Shown here: one piece after another, positions 1 to 10,378 of the stretch
Layout of the letters: every line of letters begins with the position of its first letter
Position numbering within the stretch: the first letter of the stretch is position 1
Source: Cylindrobasidium torrendii FP15055 ss-10
Lineage: Eukaryota; Basidiomycota; Agaricomycetes; Agaricales; Physalacriaceae
Reading direction: 5' to 3'
Assembly (NCBI GenBank): GCA_000934385.1
Contig: KN880834.1
Span: 1-16,086 of the forward strand
Length of the DNA stretch: 16,086 nt
Made by a program: the position numbers and the translations under genes
Notes under the pieces: generated by a model
Told to the model about the DNA's origin: nothing
The model's input: the letters and a program-made list of their open reading frames with translations, nothing else
Databases searched by the model: none

Positions 1-1431
1 GCAGTCCAGAAAGCGTGTATCCGAAGGTTCTCGTCAAGGTAGGTGGAGTTGTCGAGGGCGATACGTTCAAGACGCTTCATTTGAGACGAAAGCTCGTCAA
101 GCTTGGCCAGGCGACCACCACGCTCCTGTTCGACACGGACCTTAACGTCGCGAATCCAACGACGTTGCAGTTCAATTCCTTGAGCGACAACTTCCTCCTT
201 CAGCCTTTCGTTGATGATCTCCATATGTGTGTGAAGCTCTGAGTCAAGCTTTGCGCGGAAAGTACGCGTCAATTCGACCTGTGCATCGTCGAAGACCTTG
301 CGGAATTTCTCCTCCTTATCGTCGAGTCGGTCCTGTGCCTCCATCTCGAGCTCAACGAGTTTCAAGTTGTACTGACGAGTCTGCTCATCCAGCTTGGACT
401 CCAAGTCTTTCCGCTCCTCTGCCTTGACAGCGGCAATCCGACTGACAAGAGACGCGAAGTCAGCCTTTGCAGTTTCCAACACAGGTCCGACTTGGGAGAC
501 GGCAGTGGGGTTTGACTTGAGGTATGAGGCCAGGTCGTCGATGGTTGCAGCGAGGTGCTTGATAATGGGATCGGAAACGTCTGCTACTGACGCTGCAACA
601 CGGGGAAGCGGTGGTGGAGGAGGCGGAGCGGGGATGGCCTTCTTTGGAGCAGTCTTGTAACCAGCTGGGGCCTCAAACCCAATTGGAAGCTCTTCATAAA
701 CGGCCCTGGGTTCCTCCTTCTTCTCTATGGGAGGTGTGATGGGCTTGACCTCAGCGGAAGGCGCGGGGGCGGTCGGTGCTGGCGGAGCTGCTGGAGGAAC
801 GGCACTCTTGGCCGCCTCTTCGGCCTGTTTGACAAGGTCGGCAAGTTCTGTCGCAATCTGGTCTTTCTGGTGGCTGGCAGCGGCAGAAGTCTTCTCCTCG
901 ACTTTGTGTACTGTTGTCTTCAGAGAGTCCACCGCAGATACTGCTCGTTGTTTCGATGCCTTGTACGCGTCGGCCGCGACCTCTTTGATGTCTTTGCCCT
1001 CTGTACCCTTGATTTGCGCCGTGATGTATGCCTGCGTGGTTGTGACACTGTTCTTCACCGCCTCTATCGCCTGCTCCACTGTAAGAGTGTCCCAGTTATT
1101 GTATTCCGCGAAATCCAGCATAGCCGAGCCCAGGGGGATCGTGTTGGAGAAGAAGTTGTAGTACGCCTTGTTGTTGAAGGCAACGAAACTGCTGCCGACA
1201 TAGAAGGTGGTTCCCGCGAAGACGGTTGTGTATACCAGACGCCTGACAACTTTCGATTTCTTTTTGGGTGCCGCAGACTCTGCGGACTCTGTCCCAAGAT
1301 GCTGCAAGGCATGAGCAAGGTTATACATTCGATGTGAGTGAGCGCACCCTGCGGGTCACCCGGACAGCGCCCCGCGCCGTTGCCGATGAATGCGGCAGCG
1401 GCCTCGTGGCTAGCAGAGCGCGACGATGCAT
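1..1431 (-). CDS. MIC60: MICOS complex subunit Mic60 (mitofilin), 3' end outside window
   Basis: Inner-membrane organiser of mitochondrial crista junctions, core of the MICOS complex. Two exons on the minus strand: exon 1 at 1431-1348, a 46-nt intron at 1347-1302 (GTGCGC...GCAG, phase 0), and exon 2 at 1301-1, still open at the window edge, giving about 461 residues. Residues 1-28 are Arg/Ala/Leu-rich without acidic residues, typical of a mitochondrial presequence. A basic patch (PKKKSK, 40-45) precedes one membrane span at about 50-67 (RRLVYTTVFAGTTFYVGSSF, 48-67). A Pro/Ala-rich linker around 190-235 is followed by a long charged coiled coil to the window edge, with the family-typical LDNSTYLDENLRIHAFW near the end. 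The C-terminal mitofilin signature is not visible. An in-frame ATG at 1530 would bury the presequence, so I chose 1431. It shares a 352-bp upstream region with ATG22. Identification is by recognised family sequence. Confidence 0.93.
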
Positions 1432-1783
1432 AACGTCGACCAACGATGACGGGGTATGGTCAGAAAGGATGATGTCTGCCGGCTCTTCCCGTTCAGGCGT
1501 CGATTTCGCACGTGGCTCCCTCGATCGCATTTTAAAGTGGCTTAAAAGCGTCGCGTCGACACGCCAGAAAGTCTTTTGCTACCAGAATTATTGAACATTC
1601 ACTTGTTCCCGTTTACAACCTTGCGCTTTTGCTTGGACTGGCACTATTTTATCCCTTCAGCCGCAATGTCTATTCTTGTATGGCGCCTATTACGCACCCT
1701 CGCATGCTCGAATTTGTTCTGCTTCCGTTAACCGCGCTTTCCCCTGTAAACCCTATCTGCGCGATCCTTGCTTTTTCACCAGC
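1432..1783. promoter_or_regulatory. Shared upstream region of divergent MIC60 and ATG22
   Basis: This 352-bp gap between two start codons must carry both promoters. Visible elements are an AT-rich TTTAAA at 1531-1536, which could serve MIC60, and a TATTTTATCC at about 1645-1654 followed by a pyrimidine-rich stretch that could serve ATG22. A 21-codon ORF (1665-1730) starts with ATG and stops before the ATG22 start; it would be a uORF only if transcription starts upstream of 1665. No transcription start is proven by sequence. Confidence 0.45.
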
Positions 1784-4095
1784 ATGATGTCGACTGGCCC
1801 AGCAGAGGAAAAGACGTCTGCGGAGACAGAAGTCGCCTCCAGTGTCCAGGACACAGAGGCTCCCTCGTACACGACGTCGAGACGAGAGCTCTGGTCGTAT
1901 TACCTCTACTATGTTGGTAACAATGGACTTTCAGGTAGGCAACTTTATGGCTTTGTTGTCAACGCTGACTTCCTTAGGATTCAACTTTGGTCCAAGTCAA
2001 TTCCAAAATCTGCTTTACCTAGCAGGATACGATCCAAAAGACCCTCCGTTCGTCACACCCTGCGGCGACGCCTGCGTTCTCCCGTACCTGGGCCAAGTCC
2101 GAGATGGTGGGGCTTGTCTCCTCCGTATCTCTCATATCCATCTGACCGATACGCCACCAACACAGTCAACTCAATTGTCCTCCTTACCAACGGTATCGCT
2201 TTTGCGCTACAGGCCGTGCTCCTCCTCTTCATTGGCGCATGGGCTGATTACGGTCGTTGGAGGTTGCCGTCTACTCAGACTGAAGTCATTCTTGTCCTCA
2301 TGATTGGATTGCAGACCCAACATCACGATCTTCTTCACCATTTTGGCTGTCGCCGTCTCATTCGCATGGCTGGGAGTCGATGATCCTGCACAATGGCGCT
2401 CCGGAGTTGGATTGTACATTCTCGGACGTTCGTCTATTCCGTTCGAAGGTGTCCCGACCTAACTGCATTCCCTAGTTATCACATATCAAGTAGGCAACCT
2501 TGCAGTGTTGCTACTCCCACACTAACCGCTCCATATAGTGCGCACTCACGTTCTGGACGGCTGCATTCCCTGGCCTTGCCCGAGATCTACCAGAGGTCCA
2601 AGCGTCACTGCAAGAGACTGAGGAGGGCACGAAGACGTTTGTACACCCTCAGGTCGCTACAAGGGACTTACCCTCTGTAGACTGGAAGCCCATGACACCT
2701 TAACCTCAATGTCCCGCAACCGCCTTTCCAATATCTCCTTCACTGTCTGCTCCGTAGGAGAAATCATTGTTCTCGCTATCATGGTCGGTATCCTCAAAGG
2801 CATGAAGTCTGACGAATCGACGGAGAACAATACGCGTGCTTTCAGTGCACTGATTGCGTTCGCGGGAGGGGTGTGGCTCTTGTGCGCCATTCCGTGGTTC
2901 GTGTTTGAGAAGCGAAGACCAGGATTGAGTCTCCCGTCGGGGACAAGCTTGCTAACGGTGGGCTTCAAACAAACCTATGTCGCCTTCCGAGAGTGCATGC
3001 GCTTGAAGCAAACCTTCTTATATCTGATCTTCTACTTCTTAATGTGCGTTGATTCTTGTCTTGGGAAAGGGTTGTACTGACATGCCGTAGGGGAGACGTC
3101 CTGAATACGACAGTGTATGGTCTCTATCCAAAACAACCCACGCCATCAGCTGATGATGATTCACAATAGCACCGTTATTGGAACCCTACAGAATAGGTGA
3201 GTACTCGTTCTCATTGCTTTCTCATCAACTCAAATCATGTCGCAGCGTTGTGGCATACTCAACTCTCCAACTGACACTGCTTCTCATCGTCGGCATTGTC
3301 GCCCAAGCTGTTGGAATATAGTCCGTTGCGTCCTGCCACTCATGAGTAGGCTCTGACCTCTGCCAGCCTTTTCTGGGCCGTCCAAAAACGATTCAACATT
3401 AGCACCAAGTCGATGCTGTTGTTCAACGTCTTCTGGATCATTGTGCGTGTCTATAGTAGATTGCATGATGCGCTAAGTAACGCGAACAGGTCCTCACTAT
3501 ATGGGGTCTCATTGGCGTACGCACCGACAAGTTTGGATTCAAACACGTCTGGGAGATTTGGCTCTACCAGACATTCTACGGTCTGCTGGTATGCCCTTGG
3601 TATGCGTACAGCCAGACAATGATTAGCGAGGTGTCTCCGTTGCCGCAAATGTACGTCCTCTATTTTGTCCTCTCGTTCAGTGATCTGATGCCACGCAGGT
3701 TCCTATTTTTCGCGCTGTTCTCCGTCGTACGTGGACTCCTCAATTCTGCGAGTGTGTTCAGGCTCTTACGTCGATCGTAGGTTGGCAAGACGTCTGCATT
3801 CATAGGGCCGTTCGTGTCGTCCGCTATCATCAGCGCTTCGGACAACAACGATAACATGCCTTTCGCGTTCCTCTTCGGACTGTACGTGTTCTTCGCAGTA
3901 TGTCTAATTAACTGGGTGTTGACTTCTTGCAGAGGTGTCCTTAGCACAGGCTTCCTGTGGATGGTCGACGTCGACAAGAGCAGAATCGAGTGTGCGGAAT
4001 TTATCAAAGCGGAGGCCGAGCGCGACGCATTTGACACTGCTACCATCACTCCCTCGATAACGGGCGATGTAAGGGATTCAAAGACGACATCATGA
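1784..4095 (+). CDS. ATG22: Atg22-like vacuolar amino-acid effluxer (MFS), 15 exons
   Basis: Vacuolar membrane permease of the Atg22 branch of the major facilitator superfamily; in yeast it exports amino acids released by autophagic breakdown. Exons: 1784-1934, 1978-2106, 2166-2262, 2315-2427, 2476-2489, 2539-2636, 2681-3043, 3091-3114, 3170-3196, 3246-3320, 3367-3442, 3490-3650, 3699-3726, 3781-3881, 3933-4095. All 14 introns are GT-AG, 43-59 nt, and the frame closes exactly to 539 residues, close to the yeast length (about 528). Family hallmarks are ELWSYYLYYVGNNGLSGFNF near residue 36, GPSQFQNLLY just after, RNRLSNISF in the middle, and many hydrophobic spans separated by short loops, consistent with about 12 membrane segments. 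A Cys-containing luminal-type loop (DPPFVTPCGDACVLPYLGQV) follows the first span. The 1784 ATG is the first in frame; a second Met follows directly. The tail from about 490 is charged and hydrophilic. Confidence 0.95.
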
Positions 4096-4332
4096 GGAAG
4101 GATAGAGACAGGGCATAACCATACACGCGGCGGGATGTGCCTCAAAAGTAAGATTTAATTGTTATATCATACGCCAGGGTTTTTATGCACTGAATATCAG
4201 GCAAAGAATTGTCAACGGCCTTCTATTCACACGAGCGTACGCCTGCCTGATGCTACTCATCGACGATAAGGGGTATGAGGAGTAGTGGTGCGTTTGGAGA
4301 TACTATCGGTCAATCTTGTAAGGGGAAGAACT
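4096..4332. other. Convergent 3' intergenic gap (ATG22 / XPA-C-like)
   Basis: A 237-bp gap between two convergent stop codons. It must hold both 3' ends. AT-richer sequence around 4150-4210 (AAGATTTAATTGTTATATCATACG) is the likeliest polyadenylation zone for ATG22. No gene or repeat is seen. Confidence 0.5.
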
Positions 4333-5120
4333 TCAAAAAGGATGGTGGAAGACGCACTGCTGTGTCCAAATTTCCCTTCCTCTCGCGAGCATGGCTCTCT
4401 CTGCTGTACTCCCTGTGTTATACTCCCTCATTGCGACCTCGTCTCCCGCCTGAGCCGCACAGCGCCGATAAACCAACTCCTGCACGGCGGCATGTTTGTA
4501 AGAATGACCAGGCAACCTGGGGTTATGTTTATTTTCGAATTCCTGATATTTCAAGGTGCCGAGCTCTGGTTCAGACAAGTCGTAATGTTTCATGGCTAGG
4601 GTGTGTATGAGAGGTCGAGGGAGTATCGTGAATTGTTCTGTGCGCACCGACGCTTGACCAAATGACGTAGGTTTTCTTGTGCTTGAATGAGGGGTCCTGT
4701 TCGACCCTTTGGCTCGCACACCAGTCAATCCAAGCGCAAGCCGATGCATTGTTAGCCCATTTTGCTTTGGGAAGCGGCTTTGGGGCTGCCTTCAAGTCGC
4801 AGATGAAACTAAGGTCGGTATAGGAGGCCAGCGAGCCTACGCACCTGTTCCGGGGCCTTCTGCTTTTTTCGAGAAGGAGACCCGCCGTCTTCGGTACTAG
4901 GCTTGCGCTTTCGAGCAGCGGAAGGAGGTGTCTGGGGCATGGACATCGGTTGCGGGAATGGCTTGGAATTATGGACAGATATATCTGTATCTTCCTGCTC
5001 CATAGAATAGAGGGGCTTTTTCGTAGGGGATATTTTGCTGTCGAGGCTGCCGTTGTGAACCTCGACGCCTAGCTTTGGTGCATCGAGCTCGAGCTTGGGA
5101 ACAACGAGCTCGGATTTCAT
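4333..5120 (-). CDS. Putative nuclear protein with XPA C-terminal-like DNA-binding fold
   Basis: Three-exon model: 5120-4845, 4789-4648, 4595-4333, giving 226 residues. Residues 1-65 are acidic/Ser/Pro-rich and probably disordered. RKRK (70-73) and RKKQK (84-88) form a bipartite nuclear-localisation-type signal. From about 120 comes a helical module: a TYVIWSS strand, then MKHYDLSEPELGTLKY (141-156), an Asn-Pro pair and a basic/aromatic helix. The pattern of hydrophobics and the NP turn resemble the XPA/Rad14 C-terminal domain, a nucleotide-excision-repair DNA-binding fold, but I see no CxxC zinc-finger pairs, so this is not a complete Rad14. Intron 2 (4647-4596) is canonical. Intron 1 is less certain: donor GTGCGT at 4844 with an AAG acceptor at 4790 keeps frame, but a donor four bases later with a GCAG acceptor also works and changes only one or two residues. 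The C-terminus from about residue 205 is unremarkable. The family call is by pattern only. Confidence 0.5.
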
Positions 5121-5431
5121 CGTCGACAGCTAAGAGCAAGTAACGACCGCAGATGGTCTGCGGTGTTCCATTCCATATGAAAACGAAATGATCACGATTT
5201 CGATTAAATAGTCTCAACGACTAAGAACCAATTTCCCACGGGTGACCAGTCACCAGTGGCCTGATCATGATTGCTGGTCCATTGCCGTTAGCCTTGATTC
5301 TAGTTGAATCTTTTCAACCAAGCCGGGTCTCCCTGGTAGTAGTATTGAGAATGCCAAATTCAAGGTGCCCTGTATCTTGAAGGATGTAAGAAAATTAATA
5401 AACTGATAAAGTACGGCGGCGGGTACCAACA
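5121..5431. promoter_or_regulatory. Upstream region of XPA-C-like gene and tRNA-Ala
   Basis: No convincing gene lies here; a 99-codon antisense ORF (5265-5564) runs through the tRNA and is rejected. On the minus strand a TATTTAA (5204-5210) lies about 85 bp before the XPA-C-like ATG and could be its TATA element. A 24-bp interrupted palindrome is at 5236-5259 and a TGATCA at 5262-5267 (see separate entry). Sequence just before the tRNA (5385-5410) is A-rich. Confidence 0.35.
5236..5259. repeat. 24-bp near-perfect palindrome
   Basis: Arms CCAC-G-GGTGAC and GTCACC-A-GTGG are separated by a 2-bp centre (CA). Ten of twelve positions pair, with mismatches only at the single G/A and the central pair. 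It sits 116 bp upstream of the XPA-C-like start codon and about 170 bp upstream of the tRNA. The two-fold symmetry fits a site for a dimeric DNA-binding protein, but the protein is unknown and chance cannot be excluded. Confidence 0.4.
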
Positions 5432-5506
5432 GGGCACATGGTGTAGTTGGTTTATCACGCCCGCTTAGCATGCGGGAGGTGTTGGGTTCAATTCCCAATG
5501 TGTCCA
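5432..5506 (+). tRNA. tRNA-Ala (anticodon AGC)
   Basis: A complete cloverleaf can be drawn. The acceptor GGGCACA (5432-5438) pairs with TGTGTCC (5499-5505), including the G3:U70 wobble that is the main alanine identity element, and the discriminator is A5506. The anticodon stem CCCGC (5460-5464) pairs with GCGGG (5472-5476) around the loop TTAGCAT, anticodon AGC at 5467-5469. The T stem TTGGG/CCCAA (5482-5486, 5494-5498) encloses TTCAATT. Internal A box (TGGTGTAGTTGG) and B box (GGTTCAATTCC) are present. There is no intron, and CCA is not encoded, as usual in eukaryotes. T-runs follow downstream as a Pol III stop. Confidence 0.95.
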
Positions 5507-5806
5507 CTCTTAAGTCAGCAGAAGTTGAAGTTTTCCCACCTTTTTTTCCCATTTCGAATGTCATTTTTAAGATAATGCAATCATCAATGGTCAGCCACTT
5601 AGTCTCAGCAGACCATGCATTTACCAGCGCAATCCCCTGGAATGCTGAAATCTCGATATTTTACTGGGGAAATTGTCAGCTGAGAATAAGTCAGAGTATT
5701 CTGTTGTGTGGACAGTAGTGGCCGCCGCATTCTGCGATCGAATACTGATCCCGCACAAACACACCCGATCGCTGCCGCGTGCGCAAATTTGTTCACGAGC
5801 TCCATC
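5507..5806. other. Interval between tRNA-Ala and the FCP1-like gene
   Basis: About 300 bp with the tRNA terminator at its left end and presumably the promoter and 5' UTR of the FCP1-like gene at its right. The reading frame of that gene stays open back to about 5708 but has no ATG before 5807. No other gene is seen. Confidence 0.4.
5531..5547 (+). terminator. RNA polymerase III terminator for tRNA-Ala
   Basis: A TTTT run (5531-5534) and a stronger run of seven T (5541-5547) lie 25 and 35 nt after the tRNA, the usual signal for Pol III release. Confidence 0.6.
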
Positions 5807-7590
5807 ATGCACCCCGCGGACTCTGAGGCTCAACGACGCTATTCCCGGCGATATGACATGTATAACATGTACGGAAGTGGTCCGAGCTCGTACTACACCC
5901 CGCCGCAAGACACCTATCCTCGTACATCCAATTCTAACCAGTACCCATCCTATCCAAACGACGAATATACTCCTCAGCAACCATCTTACCACCACGATCA
6001 GTACTGGAGACACAACGATTCCAATGCAGGATATCACCCTCAATACGTGCAAGAGCCTGCCTACCACGACAACTGGAATGCGCGCCCCAATTACTATCCA
6101 GTGCCCAGGCGGGATGATGACTACTTCCAGCAACAGCCCGAATGGCAGGAATGGGACAACCGGTCCCAGTCAACCCGACGATGGGCTGAATCCTCCCAAT
6201 ACGAATACAGCCGCCGTTCGCGTGCGCGCAGCAGCAGCCCGCCTCGCCAACGACCTTTGGATGACTACTCTCCCCACTCCTTCGATTACGAGCCATCAAG
6301 GCAAAGAAGAGACCCCCCGCGCCCCGAGCCACGGGCCCGTTATCGCGCCTCGAAGCCTGAGTCGGTCATCATCCCACCACCGTCCGCAGAATATCAAGCA
6401 CAGATGGTCGAGCCATCGGAGGCTCTCTCGCGGCCATCTGATATTCGCAAGCTACTCGTTCTCGACTTGAACGGTACCCTTCTCAATCGCGACGACTATC
6501 ACAAACAGGGTCTATGGGATAACAATGACTGGGGCACCTATGGCCGCGGTCACGCCGTCGGCCGCCCCCCACCTAGACCACGCACGATGCGAAAACGTCC
6601 ATACCTCAAATCTTTTCTTCGCTACTTGTTCCACGATGACACCCAAGCTTGGCTCGATACCATGGTCTGGAGCTCAGCTGCGCGTGGCAATGTTGATGAT
6701 ATGGTCTTCAAAGCATTTGGTGATGAGAGAACCAATCTCGCGGCGATATGGGCAAGAGATACCCTCGGGCTGACCAGTGCTCAGTACAGTACGTCGTCCT
6801 CTCTGTCAGTTAAAACAATTGCTGATTTGTTCTAGCCGGCAAAACACAAACCAACAAGAATTTGGAAAAGCCCTGGTCAAGATGCGGTTTCGACAAGGAG
6901 GCCGCTAGGGATACGTCGGACCCTTTGACACCTATTGCGACTACTTCATTGCATTCCGCGAAGACTACGATACTTCTTGATGACAGTCCTCTCAAAGCCC
7001 AGCAGCAACCGTGGAATCAACTCACAATTCCTGAATACACCGCTCAGATGCGCAGGCTGGACGAAGACGCCGAAGAAGCGCGTAGAAATCTGGAGGACGC
7101 TAAGGCCTCCATGCTCACTTTCTCTGAGTCGGATGCCGCGGAAGCCCAAGACGCTCTCAAAGAGGCAGAAGAGGAGTCGGCGGCACTCGACGCTGGCCTG
7201 GACAGTACGCTTCTTGCTGTCATCGGTGTTCTGGACGCAATCAAGATGGAGAGCAGCGTAGTCGCATGGATGTACAATGGGGGGTTGTCGTTGCAGGAGA
7301 CTAGTTCGTCTAGTTCAAGGAGTTCCAATGAGACAACAATGGCAAATGCGCACATTGCCCCTCCTCCTTCGTCTGATGCAAGCCCCGGTGTTAGTGTACC
7401 GATGGCCACGGTCGAGCATATGGCACCATCTTCCACATCGCTAGAAATTGGCATTGCCGCCCCTGCCGCGAAACCTGATAGCGCATTGCTAGCTCATCAG
7501 ACCTGGTTTAACAACGCCCAGGTTGTAGAATTTCGAGTCCAACTAGGCAAGGCCGCTTTGCAAAGGTTAGGCATCCCTGTTGAGCCGTGA
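5807..7590 (+). CDS. FCP1/NIF-type HAD-domain protein with DxN in place of DxD
   Basis: Exons 5807-6788 and 6836-7590 with a 47-nt intron (GTACGT...TCTAG), giving 578 residues. Residues 1-210 are low-complexity, rich in Tyr, Pro, Ser, Gln and Arg with RS-like patches, and likely disordered. A HAD fold of the FCP1-homology/NLI-interacting-factor type follows: motif I LVLDLNGTLL with Asp220, WSSA of motif II around 290, and the motif III/IV LLDDSPLKA with Asp376-Asp377. HAD phosphatases of this class normally read DxDx(T/V); here position 222 is Asn, removing the general acid/base. After the HAD core comes a Glu/Ala-rich helical stretch (about 395-450), then TLLAVIGVLDAIKMESSVVAWM, a segment I associate with fungal members of this family, and a Ser/Thr-rich tail. 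Good Kozak-like A at -3 supports the 5807 start. Substrate is unknown; catalytic activity is doubtful or altered. Confidence 0.85.
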
Positions 7591-7846
7591 AATACTTACT
7601 ATATCTTCTTGGAAATCTCTTAGTTTACATCCATATGCTGTGTTTGTTTTACGTACTTGCTTTTACTAGGCTTTACTGAATTGATGGCTTGCTTATGACC
7701 GCGTCTTGGGCAAAAAGCACTTGCAGGGCTTAAAATCCTGATTGAGGCTCGCCCGATAGTATGAAAATGAGTAAAGAGTATGTAAGAAGTATGTATGCAG
7801 TAAATGAGCAAAAATTAGATGGTATTGTATATCCTTCCTTCCTTTC
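7591..7846. other. Convergent 3' intergenic gap (FCP1-like / CHK1)
   Basis: 256 bp between convergent stop codons, AT-richer than the flanking genes, expected to hold both polyadenylation regions. Short ORFs here have no recognisable content. Confidence 0.5.
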
Positions 7847-9752
<1,906 letters not shown>

Positions 9753-10378
9753 GGTGGTCAATGTGAGAGCAAGGCGCTCGATCGCGAGTTCGTGACCGTG
9801 TTGTTTAGATAGGATCACTGATGGCCGAGGAAGCGGCCCATCCCGACGCGGCACGGCGATCATTTTCGCTTAGTCACCATCCCGACTCCTCAATCCCCCG
9901 TCTTCATCGCTTGATTCGTTTATCAAATTTCAAATCGCGAGGATTAGGTTATTTACCAGGGAGTTTTGCATTCAATATCAGAAATCCTGGAGACTCACCA
10001 GGCCGGAAGCCTTGGGCAAATATTAGTTTGCATGGGTGCATACATACACCGTGAGTCTCGTCCCAGCGTCCCTCGTCGTCCAACAATAACTCAGGCGGTC
10101 TCAAGCTCGTGCAGCTGCATAATTATCCGCAGCTTATTGTCTTTCAACCTGACTCCCACCCTCGCAATTGTCCTCTGGAATGAATGCCGTATTGTTCACC
10201 ACCCTAGCACGTGACAGCTTGTGGACAAGGCCGATTCAGTTCCTGACCCGCATACCGGGGTCCGGTCATTGTTGCCAAATCGGGAACTTAGCTTGTCTAC
10301 TGCCCTCCTCAGTGGCCGTATAAGAAGAATGTTGTTCCTGCGTGAATCGCGGATTGCTCATCCTTTCCTCCCCCGGAT
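9753..10378. promoter_or_regulatory. Shared upstream region of divergent CHK1 and alpha-arrestin
   Basis: 626 bp without a supportable gene; the ORFs at 9821-10054 and 9966-10214 have no recognisable content. It carries an E-box palindrome CACGTG at 10208-10213 and a short inverted repeat ACCGG-GGT-CCGGT at 10254-10266. A TATAAG lies near the arrestin start (separate entry). No clear TATA is seen next to CHK1. Confidence 0.45.
10319..10324 (+). promoter_or_regulatory. Candidate TATA element for alpha-arrestin gene
   Basis: TATAAG lies 60 bp before the start codon at 10379, a plausible distance. An upstream ATG at 10329 opens a 30-codon ORF that overlaps the true start, but a TATA-directed start site would probably fall downstream of it. 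Confidence 0.35.

Noticed and set aside
1..1161. Several plus-strand ORFs opposite MIC60 (15-242, 394-660, 727-1161 and others)
   Set aside because: They are antisense shadows of the coding sequence; the minus frame carries the recognised Mic60 sequence.
1676..1783. N-terminal extension of Atg22 by 36 codons
   Set aside because: The frame is open but starts at TTG; the first in-frame ATG is 1784.
5265..5564. Minus-strand 99-codon ORF
   Set aside because: It runs antisense through the complete tRNA-Ala and has no recognisable content.
5708..5806. N-terminal extension of the FCP1-like protein by 33 codons
   Set aside because: The open frame begins with GTG, not ATG; the first ATG is 5807, with A at -3.
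5621..6332. Long minus-strand ORFs opposite the FCP1-like gene (Val/Ile/Arg-rich)
   Set aside because: They arise from the antisense of the Tyr/Pro/Asp-rich N-terminal coding region and have no family content.
9821..10214. Plus-strand ORFs of 77 and 82 codons between CHK1 and the arrestin gene
   Set aside because: No recognisable motif and no plausible splicing into the arrestin; treated as promoter sequence.
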